A DNA stretch of 8,870 nt from an uncultured Campylobacter sp. (GTDB lineage Bacteria > Campylobacterota > Campylobacteria > Campylobacterales > Campylobacteraceae), in the NCBI GenBank assembly GCA_938041615.1, contig CALISV010000168.1, positions 1 through 8,870 on the forward strand, in the 5' to 3' direction. A program made the translations under genes and the position numbers. Under the pieces are notes generated by a model that was given only the letters and a program-made list of their open reading frames with translations, was not told the origin of the DNA and did not search any database. Within the stretch, counting starts at the first letter, position 1; every line of letters begins with the position of its first letter. Positions 1 through 5,178 of the stretch are shown in pieces.

Positions 1-71
1 ATTTTACGTCTTAAAGATGCGGGGCTAGGCGAGTAAAATTTTTCAAATTTTGCCTCAAAACTGGCTTGCAT
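1..71 (-). CDS. possible start of a minus-strand gene running off the left edge (5' part only)
   Basis: An ATG at 69-71 on the minus strand opens a reading frame with no stop to the edge of the window (23 codons, beginning MQASFEAKF and containing YSPSPASLRRK). It begins 4 nt after the TAG stop of the CbrC-family gene, a spacing typical of operon neighbours here. I see no good Shine-Dalgarno sequence ahead of it, and 23 open codons are weak evidence. It contains AAATTT words like the rest of the window. The product is not recognisable from this fragment, and it may simply be the 3' spacer of the upstream gene. Confidence 0.3.
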   Translation of the reverse strand, partial: MQASFEAKFEKFYSPSPASLRRK

Positions 72-75
72 CGAG

Positions 76-924
76 CTAAATTTTATATTTACCGCAGCGG
101 GGGCAGCGAAACAAAAACCCCGCCATATTGCCGCCCGCGGCGAGGTAATCACGTACGTCCTCTACCGCAAATTCGCCGCGCAGGGCGTAGTCTGCAAACA
201 CCTCCTCCGCTATGCCCAAATCCTGCAATTCCTTCGTGCCCACGTCACCCAGAAACTCGCAGTAATCGTCGCAGCATACAAGCCACTGCTCCCCCTGCCA
301 GCTCAAATACCCAGGCGTCCTTTTAAATAGCTCCTCGGTTTTAGCCTGCGCATCCGAAGTGCTAGGCGGCAGAGGATCTGCGTCCTGGATGAAGCTAGCG
401 TCAAATTTTGCCGACGCCGCGCCGTTAGCGATGCAGTGCGGACAGAGGTATTTCACGTCCGCCACACTGTAAACGCTACCGCAATAATACACGTCCGTCG
501 CCTGCTCGCAGCACTCGCAAATCACGCTCGCATCGTCCTTGAACACGCCCGTTTTAAATGGATTCGGGTGGTAGCGAAAATGAGGCAGGCTTTTTAGCTT
601 TTTGCTTTGGCGCGCCGCTTCGCTCGCGGTTTTGGGACGCTTTATCGCTCCCGCGTTGCCGTCTGCGCCGCACTGCTTTAGATAGTCGAGCTTTTTGAGT
701 TGCTTTTTGTCCTTCGGATCGCAAATTTTGGCTAAAAGCTCGCAGGCGCTCTTTTTAAACCTCAGCAGTTCGTAAACGTCCACGAGCACGAGCTTTGCCT
801 CTTTTTCATCGCATTTTTCGAGCTCGTCTTTGAACTCATACAGCGCCAAAATGCTTGCCGCACCGCCGTTTGAGTCCCAAAACGCCTTTTGAAGCGCGAT
901 ATATTTTTCTCTAAACTTATCCAT
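76..924 (-). CDS. CbrC family (UPF0167) cysteine-rich protein with N-terminal extension
   Basis: The C-terminal part (about residues 110-282) matches the CbrC/UPF0167 family, named after E. coli CbrC, which is linked to colicin E2 tolerance; the biochemical role is unknown. The family hallmark LPHFRYHPNPFKTGVF is at residues 113-128. Cysteine groups follow: CECC (136-139), CPHC (161-164), CCDDYC (217-222) and CPRC (274-277), so zinc binding is likely. Also typical are GYLSWQGEQWLVCC (205-218) and the CPRCGKY end. E. coli CbrC is about 195 residues; this protein has 282. The extra first ~110 residues are predicted helical and charged, without signal peptide or membrane segment, so the protein is probably cytoplasmic. 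The ATG at 922-924 follows an AGAGA stretch. The gene lies 81 nt downstream of the SseB-domain gene on the same strand, with a possible own promoter between. Family call is confident; function is not. Confidence 0.88.
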   Translation of the reverse strand: MDKFREKYIALQKAFWDSNGGAASILALYEFKDELEKCDEKEAKLVLVDVYELLRFKKSACELLAKICDPKDKKQLKKLDYLKQCGADGNAGAIKRPKTASEAARQSKKLKSLPHFRYHPNPFKTGVFKDDASVICECCEQATDVYYCGSVYSVADVKYLCPHCIANGAASAKFDASFIQDADPLPPSTSDAQAKTEELFKRTPGYLSWQGEQWLVCCDDYCEFLGDVGTKELQDLGIAEEVFADYALRGEFAVEDVRDYLAAGGNMAGFLFRCPRCGKYKI

Positions 925-955
925 TTTTTCTCTTAAATTTGCGATTGCGTGCGGG

Positions 956-961
956 ATTATC
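956..961 (-). promoter_or_regulatory. possible -10 element for the CbrC-family gene
   Basis: On the minus strand GATAAT (one mismatch to TATAAT) lies 31 nt upstream of the ATG of the CbrC-family gene, in the 81-nt gap after the SseB-domain gene. There is no recognisable -35 box or TGn extension. The two genes could equally be co-transcribed from the promoter at 1449-1454. Confidence 0.25.
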
Positions 962-1005
962 TTTAAATTTTACTGAGTAGACCTGCTATTTTTTTGGATC
1001 AAATT

Positions 1006-1422
1006 TTACTCAGCGCACATCGCTTTTAGCTTTGCAAGATCTAAAATCAAACTATGCGAAAACGCGTCTATCACGACTCCGGCGTATTTACCATCAGCGC
1101 TTTCTAGCATGGCAGCATAGTCTTTTAGGCGCAGATTTATCGCCTCCTGCTCGGCGTCGTTTCGCCATCTCATCATCTCGGCTCTACTGGAAAATGCCGG
1201 AAAATAGCTAAGCCCGCTCTCCTCGTCTTCTAGTAAGACAAATTTGATATTTGAGCCCTCTTCTTCGTAAACTGTGCTACCGTCTGGTTTTACTAAGGCT
1301 TGATTTATCAGTACGGGAGCCAAAAACTCGGCCTTTTTTAGCGCCGAAATTAGCGCCTTTTCGCTCTGCTCGCCGCCGTCTAGTAAAAATGCGTCTATGA
1401 AATCGTTTAAATTTTCGTTCAT
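1006..1422 (-). CDS. SseB N-terminal-domain family protein
   Basis: A 138-residue soluble protein that fits the SseB N-terminal domain family. The pattern is an N-terminal helix (LNDFIDAFLLDGGEQSEKAL), then AEFLAPVLIN (31-40), a central ELLEDE-like strand and YFPAFSSRAEMMRW (73-86), and a C-terminal segment GVVIDAFSHSLILD (115-128) that matches the usual 'IxLNPxxxxxxL' end of the domain. The family is named after an enhanced-serine-sensitivity protein. In most bacteria its members are uncharacterised, so no role is claimed. There is no signal peptide or membrane segment. The ATG at 1420-1422 is well supported: AAGGT lies 6-10 nt upstream and a consensus TATAAT sits 26 nt upstream. It is the first gene of a short minus-strand pair with the CbrC-family gene. 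Family assignment is by pattern recognition only. Confidence 0.75.
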   Translation of the reverse strand: MNENLNDFIDAFLLDGGEQSEKALISALKKAEFLAPVLINQALVKPDGSTVYEEEGSNIKFVLLEDEESGLSYFPAFSSRAEMMRWRNDAEQEAINLRLKDYAAMLESADGKYAGVVIDAFSHSLILDLAKLKAMCAE

Positions 1423-1448
1423 CTTTTACCTTGGATTAAATTTGGCGT

Positions 1449-1454
1449 ATTATA
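1449..1454 (-). promoter_or_regulatory. -10 element of the SseB-domain gene promoter
   Basis: A perfect TATAAT on the minus strand, which would place the transcription start near 1442 and leave about 20 nt of leader carrying the AAGG ribosome binding site. No clear -35 box is visible, which is usual for sigma-70 promoters in Campylobacter. It is divergent from the tRNA promoter at 1503-1511. Confidence 0.6.
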
Positions 1455-1502
1455 CATTTTTGCGTTTTTAAATCAAAATTTAGCAGTAAATAAGCTTTGC
1501 GT

Positions 1503-1511
1503 TGCTATAAT
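1503..1511 (+). promoter_or_regulatory. extended -10 promoter of the tRNA gene (TGCTATAAT)
   Basis: TGC followed by a perfect TATAAT, 21 nt upstream of the tRNA 5' end; the expected start near 1518 gives a precursor leader of about 15 nt for RNase P to remove. The spacing and the perfect consensus fit a strong stable-RNA promoter. The same 9-mer serves rodA at 2983-2991 on the other strand. Confidence 0.75.
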
Positions 1512-1532
1512 CACAACCTCACTTCAGCTGGC

Positions 1533-1609
1533 GGGTTCATAGCTCAGTTGGTTAGAGCATCCGGCTCATAACCGGATGGTCCCAGGTTCGAGTCCTGGTG
1601 AACCCACCA
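1533..1609 (+). tRNA. tRNA with anticodon CAU (elongator Met, or Ile2 read through lysidine)
   Basis: The full cloverleaf can be drawn. The acceptor stem GGGTTCA pairs with TGAACCC (1533-1539 with 1599-1605), and the D arm is GCTC/GAGC. The anticodon stem TCCGG/CCGGA encloses loop CTCATAA with CAT at 1567-1569. The T arm is CCAGG/CCTGG around TTCGAGT, the discriminator is A1606, and CCA (1607-1609) is encoded. The first pair is G-C and the anticodon stem lacks the three G-C pairs of initiator tRNA, so it is not fMet. CAU also occurs on tRNA-Ile2, whose C34 TilS converts to lysidine. The anticodon arm GGCTCATAACC with variable loop TGGTC looks to me as much like bacterial Ile2 as elongator Met, so Met versus Ile2 is left open. 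No phage-type duplicated 3' end is visible downstream. Confidence 0.96.
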
Positions 1610-1855
1610 CTTCAATTCATCTTTATTAAATACTTTAAAGTACATCATCTTATTATTTTGTAAGTTTATTTGATACATATAAAGCGTTTGTGGGTATGTG
1701 CTTGCATGATCGGGGCAGGCTGTCAAAAAACGTCGTTAATAAAGTGACCTAACAACAAATGCGGTTAATATTTCAAAACTTCAAATTTTATTTGGGATTT
1801 GATTGAAAATTATTTCAATCAAAATTCACGTATGTATTTAGTAAAGTTTTTATGT
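1610..1855. other. gene-free spacer between the tRNA and rodA 3' ends
   Basis: I see no supportable gene on either strand in these 246 bp. The left part is very AT-rich and includes a 12-bp self-complementary TACTTTAAAGTA at 1631-1642. A more GC-rich patch of about 60 bp (1684-1745) has no recognisable content. Near the right end is the inverted repeat at 1798-1823. The spacer receives convergent transcription from the tRNA (plus) and rodA (minus). Confidence 0.6.
1798..1823. repeat. perfect 11-bp inverted repeat, possible shared transcription stop or operator
   Basis: TTTGATTGAAA, a 4-nt ATTA spacer, then TTTCAATCAAA: two perfect arms of 11 bp. It starts 33 nt beyond the rodA stop codon and could be a convergent terminator for rodA and the tRNA transcript. 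The stem is AT-rich and neither side is followed by a real T-tract, so intrinsic termination would be weak. A binding site for a dimeric regulator is the alternative, but no gene starts nearby. Confidence 0.5.
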
Positions 1856-2962
1856 TTAAATTTTAAATTTAACCAACCTATACGTCGGATCAAACCTAAA
1901 CGCGAGCAAATTTTGCAAAATCCCAAAAAGGCACATAAAAGTAACGAAGCTACTGCCGCCGTAGCTGTAAAACGGCAGCGGAATGCCCACCACAGGCGCA
2001 AAGCCGATCGTCATCATGATATTTATACTCACGTAGATAAAGATAAGTATCCCGATCCCGGACGCCATCGTTTGCGTGAAATAATCATCCTTTAGCCCGT
2101 AGTTTAGGCTGAGCAGATGAGCTATCAGCGCTCCGTAAAAGCTAAGTAGCGCTAACCCTCCGTAAAATCCGTATCGCTCGATCGTGTAAGCAAAAATAAA
2201 ATCGCTAGTTGAAATCGGCAAAAACTTAAAGTGCGTCTGTGTCGCCTCGTCTTTTGGCTTGCCTTTTAGTCCGCCGCTACCGATAGCGATTATGCTCTGG
2301 CGCACGTGATAGTTGGACTCTTCGCTTAAAAAATCGGTAATGCGCTTTTTTTGATAGTCGTGCAAATTTTCGTAAATCACGGGCGCAGAGAGCAAAACCC
2401 CGGCAAATATTAAGACCCAAATTTTTTTATTTACCCCGATGATAAAAAGCACGGCGTAGCCCACGATGAGTAGTATCAGCGCGGTGCCTAGATCGGGCTC
2501 TTTTAAAATCAGCATGAAAGGCAAAAGGATATAAAGGCTAAGGCGTAAAAAGTCCTTGAGTCCGTAGCCGTTTTCTTCGGGCGGGCGCTGTTTGATGAGG
2601 TAGCCTAGCATCAAAAGAAGTGCCGGTTTCATGATTTCAGAGGGCTGAAGCGTAAAGTGGATAAAAGGAAACTCGAGCCATCTTTTTGCGCCCAGTTTGC
2701 TCGTACCGAACAAATCTACGCTAATGAGTAAAACAATACAAATCCAGTAAAATAGTGGTATGAGCCAGGCGATCTTGCGAATAGGGAGCAAAAAGAAAAA
2801 CAAAAACAATGCTAGACCGACTCCGAAATACACAAGCTGCTTGCCCGCTAGGATAGAATTTGCCTCAGAAACCAAAATGTATGATAAAATAATAATAGGA
2901 AGTATCAAAAACGGCTGAACGAAGTCAAAATGGGTTAAAATTCGCCTATCGAGTCTTATCAA
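1856..2962 (-). CDS. rodA: RodA/MrdB, SEDS peptidoglycan glycosyltransferase for cell elongation
   Basis: A 368-residue polytopic inner-membrane protein (E. coli RodA is 370) of the SEDS family. RodA polymerises glycan strands from lipid II together with a class B PBP in the elongasome. Visible motifs are GAKRWLEF (91-98), LQPSE (105-109) before KPALLL, KEPDLGT (154-160), a large periplasmic loop (about 195-255) ending in STSDFIFA (251-258), and GIPLPFYSYGGSS (326-338). D254 aligns with the catalytic aspartate of E. coli RodA (D262, in HTDFIF), although the usual H-T before it is S-T-S here. FtsW is also SEDS, but length, the C-terminal PFYSYGGSS block and the synteny favour RodA. Translation starts at TTG (2960-2962); AAAAAAGG lies 7 nt upstream and no better start exists. 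It is transcribed divergently from the pseudouridine synthase operon. Confidence 0.93.
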   Translation of the reverse strand: MIRLDRRILTHFDFVQPFLILPIIILSYILVSEANSILAGKQLVYFGVGLALFLFFFLLPIRKIAWLIPLFYWICIVLLISVDLFGTSKLGAKRWLEFPFIHFTLQPSEIMKPALLLMLGYLIKQRPPEENGYGLKDFLRLSLYILLPFMLILKEPDLGTALILLIVGYAVLFIIGVNKKIWVLIFAGVLLSAPVIYENLHDYQKKRITDFLSEESNYHVRQSIIAIGSGGLKGKPKDEATQTHFKFLPISTSDFIFAYTIERYGFYGGLALLSFYGALIAHLLSLNYGLKDDYFTQTMASGIGILIFIYVSINIMMTIGFAPVVGIPLPFYSYGGSSFVTFMCLFGILQNLLAFRFDPTYRLVKFKI

Positions 2963-2969
2963 AAATTTG

Positions 2970-2977
2970 CCTTTTTT
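2970..2977 (-). promoter_or_regulatory. ribosome binding site fixing the TTG start of rodA
   Basis: AAAAAAGG on the minus strand, 7 nt before the TTG start codon. It is the only purine-rich site in the short leader and supports the non-ATG start; no in-frame ATG lies between the promoter and the start of the conserved protein. Confidence 0.65.
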
Positions 2978-2982
2978 GAGCG

Positions 2983-2991
2983 ATTATAGCA
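2983..2991 (-). promoter_or_regulatory. extended -10 promoter of rodA (TGCTATAAT)
   Basis: The minus strand carries TGCTATAAT, identical to the tRNA promoter element. The start would fall near 2976, leaving only about 14 nt of leader with the ribosome binding site almost at the 5' end of the mRNA. No -35 box is evident. Confidence 0.7.
2984..2990 (+). promoter_or_regulatory. possible -10 region of the rluD-type/flpA/ftsEX operon
   Basis: The plus-strand operon must start in the ~50 bp between rodA and its first ATG. TTATAGC here, preceded by a T-run at 2972-2977 (T-rich tracts upstream of -10 are common in Campylobacter promoters), is the best candidate. It lies on the same bases as the rodA -10, so the two polymerases would compete. 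The match to consensus is only partial. Confidence 0.3.
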
Positions 2992-3014
2992 TTTTAAAGG
3001 AAACAAATCTAAAA

Positions 3015-4031
3015 ATGACGGAAAAAGAGATCAAAATTTTAGACGGCGCGCAGACGAGGGTGGATGCTTTTTTAGCCGCCGAGCTAAACGTCGCTAGAAA
3101 TCAAGCGCTAAATTTGATAAAAAGCGGGTCGGTTAGCCTAAACGGCAAGCCGCTAAATAAGCCTTCTGCAAAGCTAAATTTGGGCGATGTTTTGACGATC
3201 AAATTTGAGCAAAGCGAGCCTGATACGGCTAAATTTGAAGCGAAATTTGAAGTACCGATCATTTACGAGGATGAGGATTTGCTCGTGCTAAATAAACCGG
3301 CAAATTTAGTCGTGCATCCCGCTCCTAGCGTTAAGGAACCCACGCTTGTCGATTGGCTCGGGGCAAAGGGGTTTTTGCTATCAAATTTAAGCGGACAAAG
3401 CAGAGCGGGTATCGTGCATAGGCTAGATAAAGGCACTAGCGGAGCTATCGTCGTAGCTAAAAATAACGCCGCTCACGCCGCGCTTTCAAGCCAGCTAAGC
3501 GACAAAAGCATGGGGCGCATTTATCTAGCGCTAACCGATATGCCACTCAAGCAAAACTGCACCGTTGAGCGAGCTATCGGACGAAATCCCGCTAACCGCC
3601 TAAAAAAGGCGATAGTCTCAAGCGGCCGCGCGGCAAAGAGCGCCTTTGCGAATTTACTTTTTAGCGAATTTGACGGCTCGGCGCAGAGCAAAAACGCTGG
3701 CGCAAATTTGATCGCGGCAAAGCTTTTTACAGGCAGGACTCACCAGATCAGAGTGCATCTAGCTAGCCTAAACCGCCATATTTTGGGCGATGCTTTATAC
3801 GGTTTTAAGAGCGAAAAGGATAAAATCGGCCGAGTAATGCTTCACGCCTACGGGCTGTATTTCACGCATCCGCGCACGGGCGAGCAAATGAGCTTCGTCG
3901 CGCCTATTTGGGATGATTTTAGTGAAATTTTACTTAGCAAATTTAGCAAGGAGAATATAGATGAAAAGATTGATTTTATGGGGCTTAGCGAGCTCTTTAG
4001 CCATTGTGATGAGTGGATGCGTATCCTCTAG
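3015..4031 (+). CDS. RluA/RluD-family 23S rRNA pseudouridine synthase
   Basis: 338 residues (E. coli RluD is 326). An S4 RNA-binding domain occupies about residues 15-64 (TRVDAFLAAEL, then NQALNLIKSGSVSLNGKPL). The catalytic domain follows: YEDEDLLVLNKPANLVVHP (84-102), HRLDKGTSG (135-143) with catalytic Asp138, GRTHQIRVH (240-248), GDALYG (258-263) and LHAYGLYFTHPRTGE (276-290). It converts uridine to pseudouridine in rRNA; the exact target positions cannot be read from sequence. I chose ATG 3015 because the frame upstream (from a TTG at 2967) overlaps the rodA promoter and has no ribosome site. AAAGGA at 2996-3001 is rather far (13 nt) from the ATG. The gene overlaps flpA by 71 bp, so its last ~23 residues are read from flpA's signal-peptide region. 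Campylobacters carry two such paralogs; this one corresponds by position to Cj1280c as I recall. Confidence 0.92.
   Translation: MTEKEIKILDGAQTRVDAFLAAELNVARNQALNLIKSGSVSLNGKPLNKPSAKLNLGDVLTIKFEQSEPDTAKFEAKFEVPIIYEDEDLLVLNKPANLVVHPAPSVKEPTLVDWLGAKGFLLSNLSGQSRAGIVHRLDKGTSGAIVVAKNNAAHAALSSQLSDKSMGRIYLALTDMPLKQNCTVERAIGRNPANRLKKAIVSSGRAAKSAFANLLFSEFDGSAQSKNAGANLIAAKLFTGRTHQIRVHLASLNRHILGDALYGFKSEKDKIGRVMLHAYGLYFTHPRTGEQMSFVAPIWDDFSEILLSKFSKENIDEKIDFMGLSELFSHCDEWMRIL
3948..3954 (+). promoter_or_regulatory. strong ribosome binding site of flpA, inside the upstream gene
   Basis: AAGGAGA, spaced 6 nt from ATG 3961, is the best Shine-Dalgarno sequence in the window. It lies within the coding sequence of the pseudouridine synthase, 77 nt before that gene's stop, and it fixes the flpA start despite the long overlap. 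Confidence 0.85.
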
Positions 4032-5178
4032 CGGGCCTGCGCAAGTAAATCCGAATTTGCCGACTGTCCAGAGTCTAAAAACCATCAGCGATATGACCGA
4101 AGTGGGCTTTGAGTGGACGCCGACTCCGACCTCAAACGTCGCAGGCTACTATCTATACCGCTCAAATCCGAACGAAAATAACGGCAAAATGAAGGTCGTA
4201 GCCGACATAAAAGACCGCTTTGCCAGCCACTACGTGGATGCAAATTTAGCTCCCGAGACAACATATACCTACGAGATGAGAACGTATAACGAAAGCAAGC
4301 AAATTTCAGGCCCCGGTATGATGGTTAGCGCCACGACTAAGGCGCTTATGGATTCCGTGCCTTTCGTTAGAGCGCTTACGAATTTGCCAGAGCGCGTGAA
4401 ACTCATCTGGAGACCGCATCCGGATTTGCGCGTGGCGTCCTATGTTATCGAAAAAGCCGATATAAATAAAGAAAACTGGAGCCAAATCGCCGAGGTAAAA
4501 GGCAGACTAAACGCCGAATATATCGATGACGACGTGAAGTCTGGCAGAAGCTATAAATATAGAGTTTTCGTAAAAACTACTAGCGGAACAATCTCAAAAC
4601 CTAGCGAGATCGTGGACTCTACGACAAAGCAGCTACCAAGCGAAGTCGTAAATGCGCAGGCTACTCAAAACGTGCCTAAAAAGATTATTTTGACGTGGGA
4701 TAGCGTGGCTAGCGACGACTTTGGCTACTATAAAATTTACAGCGCGTCAAGCAAATTTATGCCCTACACCTACCTCGTCAAAACCACGTCTAATAGCTAC
4801 GAGGATCTCATAAACGAAAACGGCGCGACCAGATACTATAAAATCACCATCGTCGATAAAGACGGCTTAGAGTCTAAAAAACCTAGCGAACCTATCATCG
4901 GTATGACGCTAGGAGCTATCGACGCGCCGGTCGTATCATCTATCGTGGCCGACAGCACGGCGGTTAAGCTCACGTGGAACGCCTCTGATAAGGCTAGAAG
5001 CTTTACCGTTATAAGAGACGGCGGCGGAAGCGAGCAGAAATTTACAAATATAACGGGCAATGAATTTGTCGATAATAGCGTTGCTTACGGGCAAAAATAC
5101 AGCTACAAAGTTATCGCCGTGGATGAATACGGCATAAGCTCCGACGCTTCTCAAAAAGCAGAGATAGCCGTCGAATAA
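3961..5178 (+). CDS. flpA: FlpA, fibronectin type III-repeat lipoprotein and adhesin
   Basis: 405 residues (C. jejuni FlpA is about 410). A lipoprotein signal peptide opens with MKRLILWG and ends in VMSGC, with lipidated Cys20. The mature part is built of four FN3-like beta-sandwich repeats at roughly 33-127, 131-222, 225-316 and 321-404. Each has a Trp-containing strand (FEW, LIW, LTW, LTW) and a late YxY/YYK strand (TYTYEMR, SYKYRVF, RYYKITI, KYSYKVI). Repeat 2 carries WRPHPDLRV (150-158), one residue different from WRPHPDFRV, which I recall as the C. jejuni FlpA motif that binds host fibronectin. The expected role is therefore an outer-membrane, surface-exposed adhesin; binding in this species is inference. 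It overlaps the upstream gene by 71 bp, has its own strong ribosome site, and its TAA overlaps the trmB ATG (TAATG). Confidence 0.93.
   Translation: MKRLILWGLASSLAIVMSGCVSSSGPAQVNPNLPTVQSLKTISDMTEVGFEWTPTPTSNVAGYYLYRSNPNENNGKMKVVADIKDRFASHYVDANLAPETTYTYEMRTYNESKQISGPGMMVSATTKALMDSVPFVRALTNLPERVKLIWRPHPDLRVASYVIEKADINKENWSQIAEVKGRLNAEYIDDDVKSGRSYKYRVFVKTTSGTISKPSEIVDSTTKQLPSEVVNAQATQNVPKKIILTWDSVASDDFGYYKIYSASSKFMPYTYLVKTTSNSYEDLINENGATRYYKITIVDKDGLESKKPSEPIIGMTLGAIDAPVVSSIVADSTAVKLTWNASDKARSFTVIRDGGGSEQKFTNITGNEFVDNSVAYGQKYSYKVIAVDEYGISSDASQKAEIAVE

Noticed and set aside
66..326. Plus-strand open frame opposite the CbrC-family gene.
   Set aside because: Pro/Arg-rich shadow of the cysteine-rich gene, with no ribosome site and no family resemblance.
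965..1013. Direct repeat AAATTTTACT (965-974 and 1001-1010) and inverted CTGAGTA/TACTCAG (973-979 and 1007-1013) near the SseB-domain gene stop.
   Set aside because: The direct repeat is built on the genome-wide AAATTT word and the 7-bp arms are 27 nt apart without a T-tract; too weak for an att site or terminator.
1631..1642. 12-bp palindrome TACTTTAAAGTA after the tRNA.
   Set aside because: It has no loop and no T-tract, and is likely chance in AT-rich DNA.
1544..1726. Minus-strand frame across the tRNA whose translation ends WWVHQDSNLGPSGYEPDALTN.
   Set aside because: It is the antisense translation of the tRNA, a well-known type of false protein prediction; there is no ribosome site and the tRNA fold explains the bases.
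1533..1745. tRNA gene as an integration site for a mobile element.
   Set aside because: No integrase gene and no repeat of the tRNA 3' end was seen downstream; rodA and its conserved neighbours follow at once.
1799..2095. Plus-strand open frame of 98 codons opposite the end of rodA.
   Set aside because: It has a low-complexity basic composition, overlaps a well-supported SEDS gene, and starts in the inverted repeat.
2967..3014. Extended start (TTG 2967) for the pseudouridine synthase, adding 16 residues.
   Set aside because: It would start inside the rodA leader without any ribosome site, and the added residues lie outside the S4 domain; ATG 3015 is preferred.
4836..5154. Two minus-strand open frames inside flpA.
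   Set aside because: Both lie opposite strongly supported FN3 repeats and have no ribosome sites or recognisable products.
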